From contig CM073899.1 in the NCBI GenBank assembly GCA_037176705.1, positions 8,184,001 to 8,248,000 of the forward strand: a stretch of 64,000 bases of DNA, read 5' to 3'. Numbering within the stretch: position 1 is the first letter of the stretch; each line of letters starts with the position of its first letter. A model generated the notes under the pieces. That model ran no database searches, was not told where the DNA came from, and worked only from the letters and a program-made list of their open reading frames with translations. The position numbers and the translations under genes were made by a program. Positions 45,819-55,431 of the stretch are shown piece by piece. Origin of the DNA: Molossus alvarezi (lineage: Eukaryota > Chordata > Mammalia > Chiroptera > Molossidae).

Positions 45819-48800
45819 ATGGCAATAAATAAGTACATATTAATAATCACCTTAAATGTAAACTGACTGAACTTACTGATAAAAAGACAAAGAGTAGCTG
45901 ATTGGAAAAGAAAGCATGACTCATCTTTCAAGAGACTCACCTCAGAACAAAAGACTTACATAGGTTGAAAGTGAAGGGATGGAAAATATCTTCCAAGCAA
46001 ATGAAAAGGAAAAGAAAGCTGGGGTAGCAACACTCATATTTGATAAAATAGATTTCAAGATGAAGGGCATAAATAGAGATAAAGAAGGCCACTACATAAT
46101 ATTGAAAAGATATATCCAACAGGAAGATATAACCTTGGTAAACATATATGCACCCAATATAGGAGCACCAGAATATATTAAAAATCTTCTGGAGGACTAC
46201 AAAGGAGAAATCGATAGCAATACAATCATAGCAGGGGACTTCAACACCCTGCTCACATCAGTGGATAGATCCTCTAGACAAAAAATTAGCAAGGAAACAG
46301 TGACTCTAAATGAAGCACCAGACCAAATGGATTTAATAGATATCTACAGAGAATTATACCCCAAAACTACAGAATTCACATTCTTCTCAAGTGTGCATGG
46401 GACATTCTCAAAGATAGACCACATGTTAGGACAAAAACTAAATCTCTACAAGTTCAAAAAGATTGAAATCGTATCAAGCATCTTCGTAGATCACAATGGC
46501 ATGAAACTAGAAATTAATTGCAACAAAAACATGCAAAGTCATTTGAAAACATGGAGGCTGAATAACATGTTATTAATCAATGAATGGGTTACCGGGGATA
46601 TTAAGGAAGAAATTAAAAACTTCCTGGAAACCAATGAAAATGAACACACAACAACACAAAATCTATGGGATGCAGCAAAGCAGTTCTGAGAGGGAAGGTC
46701 ATAGCACTACAGGCCTACCTCAAGAAGCAAGAAAAATTTCTAATTGACTGTCTAACCTCACAACTTAAAGAATTAGAAAGCAAACAAAAAGAAAACCCCA
46801 GAGCAAGTAGAAGGAAGGAAATAGTCAAGATCAGAGCAGCAATAAATGACATAGAAAAAAAAAAGAAAAAAAAAAAACAATTCAAAAGATCAATGATGAA
46901 AAAAGCTGATTTTTCAAAAAGATAAACAAAATTGATGGACCCTTAGCTAGATTCACCAAGAAACAAAGAGAGAGAACCCAAATACACAAAATCAGAAATG
47001 AAAGAGGAGAAGTAACAACTGACACCACAGAAATACAAAAGATCGTTAACAACTACTATGAACAATTATATGGCAACAAATTCAACAATCTAAGCAAAAT
47101 GGGCAAATTTATTGAAACATACAGTGTCCCCAAACTGGAACAGGAAGAGATAGAAAACTTGAACAGACCAATAACAACTACAGAAATTGAAAAGGTAATC
47201 AAGACTCTCCCAGCAAACAAAAACCCAGGCCCGGAGGGCTTCACGGGGGAGTTTTACCAAACATTCAAAAAAGAACTAACACCTATCCCTCCTTAAACTA
47301 TTTCAAAAAATTAAAGAAGAAGGGAGACTTCTACACTTGTTTTATGAGGCCAGTTTAATTCTAATTCCAAAACGAGAAAAAGACACTACAAATAAAGAAA
47401 ACTACAGGCCAATGTCCCTGATGAACATAGACGCCAAAATCCTGAACAAAATACTGCAAATCGGATTCAGCAATACATCAAAATCATTATTCACCATGAC
47501 CAAGTGGGATTCATCCCAGGAATGCAAGGCTCGTACAATATTCGCAAATCAATAAATGTGATATACCACATAAATAAACTGAAGAATAAAAACCACATGA
47601 GCATATCAATAGGTGCCAAAACAAATTTTGACAAAATCCAGCATCAATTTCTGATAAAAAAAAAAAAAGCTCAGCAATGTGGAAATAGAGGGATCATATC
47701 TCGACATAATGAAGCCCATATATGAAAAGACCTACATCCAACATCATACTCAATGGGCAGGAACAAGACAGGGATGCCCACTTTCACTACTCTTATTTAA
47801 CATAGTTCTGAAAGTTTTAGCCACAGCAATCAGACAGAAAGAAAAAATAAAAAGGATCCAAATTGGAAAGGAGGAAGTGAAAATGTCATTATTCACAGAT
47901 GTCACGATATTATACATAGAAAACCCTAAAGACTCCATCAAAAATCTATTAGACTTAATAAATGAATTTGGCAAAGTAGCAGGATAGAAAATTAACATCA
48001 AGAAATCGACGGCATTCTTACACACAAATGATGAACTCAGAGAAAGAAAAACTGAAAAAACAATCTTGTTTACCATTGTGGTAAAAAAAATTAAGATACC
48101 TAGGAATAAACTTAACCAAAGAAATAAAGGACCTATTTACAGAAAAATATAGGTCATTGAAAAAAGAAATAAAGAAAAATATAAAAAAGTGAAAGCACAT
48201 ACCTTGTTCATGGATTGGAAGAATTAACCTTATTAAAATGTCCATATTACCCAAAGCAATCTATAGATTCAATGCAATCCCCATCAAAATACCAAAGATA
48301 TATTTCAAAGAACTAGGACTAATACTTCAAAAGTTCATATGGAACCAAAAAAGACCCTGAATAGCCACAGCAATCTTGAAAAAGAAGAACAAAGTTGGAG
48401 GGATCACATTACCAGATTTCAGGTTAAACTACAAAGCCACAGTAAGCAAAATAGTCTGGTACTGGCACAATAACAGGCATTTAGACCAGCTGAACAGGAT
48501 AGAGAATCCAGAAATGGACCCAAGACACTATACTCAATGAATATTTGATAAAGGGGGCAAGAACATACAATGGAGTAAAGACAGCCTCTTTAATAAATGG
48601 TGTTGGGAAAACTGGACAGTTACATGCAAAAAATGAAACTAGACCATCAACTTATACCATACACAAAAATAAACTGAAAATAGATAAAAGACTTAAATGT
48701 GACCCACGAATCCATAAAAATCCTAGAAGAAAATGTAGGCAACAAAATTTTGAACATAATATGCAGCAGAATTTTCACTGATACATCACCTAAGGCAACA

Positions 48801-49121
48801 AAAAAAAAAAAAGAGAGAAAATGAACACATGGGACTACATCAAACTAAAAAGCTTCTGCACAGTAAGAGAAACAACCATCAAAATGTAAAGGCAACCCAC
48901 TGTATGGGAGAACATCATTGCCAATGATACATCAGATAAGGGGTTAATTTAAAAAATATATAGAGCCCTGGCCAGTTTGGCTCAGCGGTTAGAGCGTTGG
49001 CCTGCGGTCTGGAGAGACCCGGGTTCGTTCCCGCTAAGGGCATGTACCTCGGTTGCAGTTTGTCCCCGGCCCTGGTTGGTCATGCGGGTGGCAGCCACTC
49101 GATGTGTCCCTTTCACGTCGA

Positions 49122-49159
<38 letters not shown>

Positions 49160-49869
49160 CTTCTCCCACTCTATCTGTACAAAAGTTGGAAAAATGTCCT
49201 CGGGTGAGGATAAAAAAAATAAAAAATAAAAAATATATAGAGTACTCATACAACTCAACAAAAGGAAGATAAAGAACCCAATTAAAAATGGGCAGAGGGG
49301 CTGAATAGATGCCTCTCTAAACAGGACATACACATGGCTAAGAGACATATGAAGAAATTCTCAACATCACTAATCATCAGAGAGTTGTAAATTAAAACAA
49401 CAATGAGGTATCACCTCACACCTGTCTGAATGGCCGCCGTCAACAAATCATCAAACAACAAGTACACTGCTGGTGGTAATGCAGACTGGTGCAGCCACTA
49501 TGGAAAACTATATGGTGTTTCCCCCCAAAATTAAAAACTGAACTGCCATTTGACCCAGTGATCCCATTTCTAAGAATATACCCTAAAAAGCCTAAAACAC
49601 CAATCAGAAAGAATATATGCACCCCCATGTTCATAGCAGCAGTATTTACAATAGCTAAGATCTGGAAATAGCCTAAATGTCCATCAGTAGACAAATGGAA
49701 AAAAAAGCCGTGGTACATATACACAATGGAGTACTATGCAGCTGTGAGACAGAAAGATCTCTTATCCTTTGAGACAACATGGAGAGACCTGGAGAGTATT
49801 ATCCTAAGCGAAACAAGCCAAGCAGAGAAAGACAAATATCACATGATCTCACTTATTTATAATGAATAA
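45819..49869 (+). pseudogene. L1 ORF2 (unit B), near full-length but broken
   Basis: Starts MAINKYILIITLNVN at 45,819 and ends YHMISLIYNE-stop at 49,867-49,869; without the SINE about 3.8 kb, close to the usual 1,275 codons. The longest intact piece (45,979-46,689, 236 residues) holds most of the endonuclease: [32 protein letters not shown], and [13 protein letters not shown], where the usual Ser before Asp-His is Val. The RT part has [37 protein letters not shown] (47,170-47,285), GTRQGCPLSLLLFN (47,766-47,800) and LSLFTDVTILYIENPKD, where FADD reads F-T-D-V, so the catalytic Asp pair is lost. Several frameshifts and A-runs, plus the SINE at 48,966, end any activity. Confidence 0.9.
48966..49227 (+). 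mobile_element. Ves SINE (long type) inside L1 ORF2
   Basis: Head ccctggccagtttggctca, B-box-like region cccgggttcgttcccgc, catgtacctcggttgcag, a long (CT)n at about 49,118-49,157, gtcctcgggtgagga and an A-rich tail. A perfect 15-bp duplication aaaaaatatatagag lies at 48,951-48,965 and 49,228-49,242, in ORF2 sequence of the composite L1. It is therefore younger than the composite. Confidence 0.96.
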
Positions 49870-50128
49870 GTGAATATAATGAATATAATGAACCTAACGG
49901 TCTGAGGAAAGGGCTGGTCCCACAGATGTGGAAGTGGGGTACAAACTGACAATCCCCAGAAGAGGGGTTGGTGGGGGGAGATAAACCAAAGAACTTATAT
50001 TTATGTATTCATGAACAATGGACATGGACAACAAAGTTGGGGACAGGGCAGGGAGGGAGGGAGATGGGGGAATCAGTGGGGGGAAAAGGAGAAACATCTG
50101 TAACAAAAATAAATAAATTAATTAATTT
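49870..50128 (+). mobile_element. L1 3' UTR and A-rich tail of the composite
   Basis: Same family as 3,083-3,324 and 22,810-23,065: caatccccagaagagg, ggtggggggagataaacc, a G-rich run (gggagggagggagatgggg) and gaaacatctgtaacaaaaat followed by aaataaattaattaattt. In L1 the 3' UTR and tail are the entry point for reverse transcription. Confidence 0.85.
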
Positions 50129-51152
50129 AAAAAATCAACAAAATAAATGGGCAACCTGTTGTATGGGAGAACAAACTTACAAAGGATACATCTGATAAGG
50201 GTTTAATTTCCAAAATATATAAAGAATTCATGCACCTCAACACCAAGAAGACAAACAATCCTATTGAAAAATAGGCAAAAGACCTAAATAGGCACTTCTC
50301 AAAAGAGAACATATGGATTGCCAATAGAGACATAAAGAAAAAAAAAATGCTCACCATCATGTATCATCAGAGAGATATAAATTAAAACTACAATTAAGTA
50401 TCACCTCACACCTGTCAGAATGGCTCCCGTCAATAAATCAACAAGCAACAAGTTCTGGTGATGAAGTGGAGAAAAGGGAAACCTAACACACTGCTGGTTG
50501 GATTGCAGACTGGTATAGTGACTGTGGAAAACATTTTTCTCTAAAAATTAAAAATGGATTTGCTGTTTGACCCAGCCATACTACTTTTGGGAATATATTC
50601 TAAGTATCATGAAACACAAATCACAGAGAATATATGCACCCCTATGTTCATAGCAGTGCTATTTACAATAGCTAAGATCTGGAGACAACCCAACTGACCA
50701 TCAGTGGGTGAATGGATAAAAACGTGGTGGTACATTTACACAATGGCATACTATGCAGCCGTAAAAAGAAGTATCTCTTACCCTTTGAGACATCATGGAG
50801 GGACCTGGAGGTTATTATGCTAAGCAAAGTAAACCCATTAGAGAAACATAAATGTCACACGATCTCACTTATAAAGTGGAATCTGACAAAGTAAACTGAT
50901 GAAAAAAATAGGTGCAGAGGTGTGGATGCATGTAACAAAATAACAGTTTTGGGGACAGGGATGGTACATGGGAAAGAACAGGGAGAGATTAACCAAAGAA
51001 TATATGTGCATATATGCATAACTCATGAACACAAATGATAGCATGGGAAGGCCTGGGGTGGAGGAGGGATTGGATGGAGGGAGGCAAAAAGGGAGAAAAT
51101 GGGAGATATCTGTAATACTGTTAACAATACAGTAAAATTTTTAAAAATCCCC
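50129..51152 (+). mobile_element. Host L1, right part (ORF2 C-terminus, 3' UTR)
   Basis: Begins with the right copy of the target duplication (50,129-50,144), then ORF2 C-terminal coding with RDLEVIMLSKVNPLEKHKCHTISL (50,805-50,880), a 3' UTR of older type (ggatggagggagg) and an A-rich end with acagtaaaattttt at about 51,130. It completes the L1 that starts at 39,001. Confidence 0.85.
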
Positions 51153-51774
51153 CCCAAAACATAATGAAAAGGTAGTTGTATTAAATTTGAATTGATTGTT
51201 ACTACTAAGAAAACAATTAGTATTATTTAAATATATATATGTGTGTATATATATATTATATATATATGTTGTTCTTTGCCATATTTAGATACGTGTATTC
51301 ATGAAACAAACAAACAAAACAAATTAACTTCCATGACTGAAGTCTATTTTTTAAGTAAGGCTTCATTGAGCCAATATACTAGCTAAGATGAAGACCAGTT
51401 TTGAGGCTTGGACTCTAAATCACCAGCAGCATGGCTGGGTAGGAGAGATAACAAGTCACTTGTCCCAGAGTTTTGCAAGCCTCTTTATACATCAAGTAGA
51501 GGGAAGGGGGAAGAAGTAATCTGAAAGAATTTTCGATGGCTATAGGCAAGCATGGGAGAAGGTGAAGTGGAGTCAGCTCTAGGACAGGTGCAGAGTCCAC
51601 AGAAAGAAAGGCCCACTCATGGAATGACTGTGGACAGCAGCCTAGAAAGCCCACTTTTTAACAAGCAGCTGATTCTCCTGCAGTTGGATGATGCCTGCGT
51701 AGGATAATCTATGGAAATAGCCACCTGCAAATTAATCTGAATTTCAAGTAGGCAAAAGCATAGATGCAAAACAA
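51153..51774. other. Unassigned; (AT)n/(TATA)n tract at 51,225-51,272
   Basis: No gene. A run of about 45 bp alternating a/t with a gtgtgt interruption, then unassigned sequence. Confidence 0.55.
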
Positions 51775-52275
51775 ATGTTAGGGCGACAGAAAAATAATAA
51801 TGTTGAATGTGAAGTTAACATTTAAACAAGCCAGATGATTTCATTATAATTAGGGTTAATGTACTATTCAACAACTTTCCCTATTTCTGCTAACCTTTCC
51901 TTCACCCCTAAGAGTAGAATTATTTTTTTTTGACACTTGAACAAGGAAACATCATCCATTTGAATGAACACGCTGTATAAAACATCTATTTTGAAGATTA
52001 TAAGAAGGATCTTATGCAGAAAACATTATCTACCATTTCAATCTCCTGCTTTAATATTTTTCTATATTTAGATTTGGAGTTTGTATATTTTACTTTAAAC
52101 TTGTAACTACAGATTGATTGCCTACTTCTGAGAATTCATAGACATTGAGTTTTAAGTATTTATATAAGTAAAAATAGTTACTTAAAAAGCAAAATTTGAA
52201 TTCAAACTAGAAGATGTAACCTTCAAATAGGTCCAGTTCTCTAGGTAGTTTATATCATATTATAATTTCTATCAT
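51775..52275 (-). repeat. ~480 bp inverted copy of 34,540-35,025 (copy 2)
   Basis: The reverse complement aligns from aaatgatagaaattata (52,265) through caagtgtcaaaaaa (about 51,940) to ctatgcttttg (about 51,755). It has about 20 bp (taattataatgaaatc region) absent from copy 1, and a few short differences elsewhere. Family not recognised. Confidence 0.85.
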
Positions 52276-52419
52276 TTTGGTTCTATAGTCTAGGCTGCTT
52301 TATTTTTTTAACATTTACCTGTCTTCATGTTTCTCAGCCACAATTATTAACATATATATAATTTAGCAAAAACTACGGAATTGCTCTTCTGGTAGCCAGA
52401 CAGTTATAGGAACATAGTA

Positions 52420-53090
52420 TCAACATAAGAAACATTCAAATCTGTAGAGAATTTTCATGAGTTTATTTGAACCTAACTGAAGACAATGGCCAGGAAGCAA
52501 AACCTCAATGAACTGAGAAAATGCTCCAGGAAAATGGCAGTTTTGCACCTTGCTTTATACATTACAATAAAAAAAGAAGACATAAGTGGGTTACATAAAA
52601 TTCATTAGTGATATATTAGAGAGAAGGAAAAAAGCAAAGCAGGAGAACCTCTGGGATTGGATAAAATTAAATAGTGGATACATGCTTTACATAGGTGTAC
52701 AGGATAGTGAAGAGTCAACAGTTAACATGGTGCAAGTTAATGAGGGGATTTGTGGTCTCTGCTCTGGTTCATGCCTGTGCTTTGAGGGATCTGGAAAAGA
52801 AAAAGTACTTTGTTATTGCAAAGGAATGTTTATCAGGTAAGTTATTCTAAATGCAAAAACCAAACAACAACAACACAAAACAACAGGCAGTCTTAGTTAA
52901 GGTGAAGATTGACCCTTGCTACAGAAAAATACTGCCTTAGGATATGATTATCTGCCATGAACAGCCTTTATTAAAAGATTTTAATTTTAGACCTCCTATG
53001 TGGTTGCTTTAGGTCTGTGAGTTTGTAAGGCCACCGCACAGGCCTCCCCTCAGCTTGTCAGGTTTTATAGGTAGCCCCTTTTTGTCCACA
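52420..53090 (-). mobile_element. 3' LTR of the endogenous retrovirus
   Basis: On the minus strand starts TGTGGACAAAAAGG at 53,090, directly after the polypurine tract. It has a cctataaaacc TATA box near 53,070-53,062 and a caaataaactc polyadenylation signal near 52,468-52,458. The low end is approximate (about 52,420-52,443). It is the sequence relative of the solo LTR at 29.7-31.04 kb. Confidence 0.75.
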
Positions 53091-53104
53091 TGCCCCCCTT
53101 TTGG
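53091..53104 (-). promoter_or_regulatory. Polypurine tract
   Basis: On the minus strand, ccaaaaggggggca lies immediately before the LTR start TGTGG. A purine run at exactly this place primes plus-strand DNA synthesis in retroviruses, and it fixes the LTR boundary at 53,090. Confidence 0.75.
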
Positions 53105-55431
53105 TCATAAATCAACCCAAAGAATGCACTGATGACCAGTTTTTTGGTTGGAAACAAAAGTCCCATGGTGCTAGAAAGGCTCATTTCTAAGAAGTCTCCA
53201 AGTCAGCAATTGTCATGTTGAACAAGGAGGAACTCTGGGGATGAGAAGAAACCATAATATTAGATGGCATTCAAGGCTGAAATACTGTTATCATTATTTT
53301 TTAAAAATGCAGGCGAATGGGAGGCAGTCAAATCCTATGTATCCTTTAAAAACTATCCTGGCTAATTTCTAATCTCTGAGCTACCGTGATCTGAGTCTTT
53401 TTGTTGCTTGTCTTAAGTTTGTTTTTGTTTTTTGCATCTAGTATAACATTTGCATGCCAGGAATATGAGCAACAGTATTAAACCAGTAACACTGATTAGG
53501 AACAGAAAATGTCTAATACTAAGAAAGGAAGAGCCCGAGGGCAATAAGCATCCCAGCCAATTGAAGAACACTTTACATATATTATTATAATTTTTATTAA
53601 GCTAATAATATGTTTTCACCCTTTGTCCAGTGACACTTGTACCTTATGATATGTTTGGCCAGATGAATTAAGTCTCTACTATTTTATTATCCAGAAGCTC
53701 TCATTTCTCTCTTGGCCAATTAGTTCCCATAGAAATGACTTCAGAGGACTAAGTTCAATTTCCCAAAACATTGGATTTTCAGTAAAAATGTTATTATAGG
53801 TTTTATTAACCTCAGGCAAAGTTATTTTGCCTACAATTTTAGTATTACACCATATTGCCATATTAGTATTTAATGTAAACTTGGTGTTATTGCAATAAAC
53901 ATCACTTAGTATAACAAAAGAATTTTCTAACCTTTCCCAACAAAAACACCCCTTTCTCATATTGTTGTTATTAGTTGGGGTAGATATGATAGGCCAGGAT
54001 TAGATAAATTCAATATTCCATAAAGATTGGGGGCATAACCATTCACCTTTTTTATTTTTACAATCAAATAGTGAGATGTGTTCCTGTTGTTTATCATTTT
54101 AAAATATGGTCCATCTACTTCCCATTGGAAGTATTCTAGTGTTATTGAGGATGGTCCCTATGACAGCCAGTTGAACTACTGAGAATTAAGGTTAGAGTTT
54201 AACTGAGGTGCCTAAGCTTTTAAAATGCAATGTTGTTGATCACATTTTTTTATCCACAATGTTTTAAAACCCAGAGTCACTATATGACTCCCATAAATGT
54301 CTGGCCTGGGCTTCTCCACACATTATAGCTGGCCATTGTTTCATGGATACTTCAGGTTCCATTTGCTTTAGCATAGACATTAGGCCGTGTTGAATTAGGG
54401 TACATGCATGTTCTCATTGTTGGGCTTGTGCATGAGTTTTTATAGTCTGTCAAGTCTGTTCTATCCATTGAGCTACAGCCTCATTTTCTTTCCATGCACT
54501 TTCCACACTTTCTTCTTCTTGAAACAGCATTTCCTCTATATGACCATTTTTGATAAAGAGTCTTTTTCTAACGAATGACATTCTTCATTAACCACAAATT
54601 TAGCTTGTCCCAGAATAGCAAAGCCAGCCCCTAATCCTCCAAGAATGCCCCTTTTATTTCTTTTAGAGCACCAATGTTATTGAACCCATCAGGAACGCCA
54701 TTGCCTTTGGGTAGCTATGACTTGGAAGCAATTGGGGTATACTGAATGGATCCAAAACTGTTGTTTCCCATGTCATAACCAAATGGGTAGAGGTTACCTC
54801 AAAATGAACGAGAGTCTGAGTGTTCCATAGGCTTCCTTCAGGTATCCAGGATGCAAGTAGGGTGGGGTAGTTACAGACATACCTACCCACAAATTAATCC
54901 CAATAGTATTTGAAATTGGAACTCATTGACATTTTCCTTGTTTCACAGACATCCAGCCACATGAGCATGGCTGGTGAGTTCGAGGACAAGGTATACTATA
55001 ACAAACAGGGCAGGTTTCTGTAAGCCATTTCCACGAGCATCCATTCCTCTTGCTGTCCAACACTTTTAAATATTAAATCCATACGTAATTCTACAAGAGG
55101 AACTATCAGAAAAGAGTTCTTAGAGGTATTTTCCCAATGTGTTCTTTATAATAGATATAGCCAGAAAAAAAATGTACCAAAGCTTTTATTAACAGTAGGA
55201 GAAGACCAATATGTGGCCAAAAAATCATTAATTTTATTATCATAACTGATAATCATTATCTAGTAGGTGGGAAAGATTAGCAGGTACCCAAGCAAAATTT
55301 CTTGTAGCTAAGAAGGGAGAGAATCTGGGAAAACTGATATTGTTTCCATTAGAAAAACACAGGAGGATAATAACAATATAAAGAAATTTTATGTACATCC
55401 AATCAATAATAATTACATGATATAAGAACAA
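53105..55431 (-). pseudogene. Retroviral env remnant
   Basis: Begins with a frame at 55,431 (minus) with a hydrophobic signal-like start (residues about 10-32 rich in Ile/Leu/Val) that lies just after the integrase C-terminus, as env does. A middle frame at 54,890-54,663 precedes a Gly-rich hydrophobic stretch near 54,650-54,600 resembling a fusion peptide, so the surface/transmembrane junction is probably there. A later frame (53,960-53,679) precedes the polypurine tract region. Everything is interrupted by stops. It would once have been the envelope glycoprotein; the domain limits are inferred from position more than from motifs. Confidence 0.6.

Larger units (their letters stand above)
41467..50128 (+). 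mobile_element. Composite L1 with two 5' UTR-ORF1 modules
   Basis: A single insertion by its flanking 16-bp duplication. Order: 5' UTR A (41,467-43,081, with tandem monomers), ORF1 A (43,082-43,992), the first ~77 bp of an ORF2 (44,008-44,084), then 5' UTR B (44,085-44,895), ORF1 B (44,896-45,803), ORF2 B (45,819-49,869, containing a SINE), 3' UTR and A-rich tail to 50,128. Without the SINE it is about 8.4 kb, longer than a normal 6-7 kb L1. The two ORF1 copies differ clearly (B lacks a SIRSKD segment that A has and adds others), so this is not a recent tandem duplication. Confidence 0.85.

Noticed and set aside
51225..51272. TATA-rich promoter
   Set aside because: It is a simple AT microsatellite with no downstream gene.
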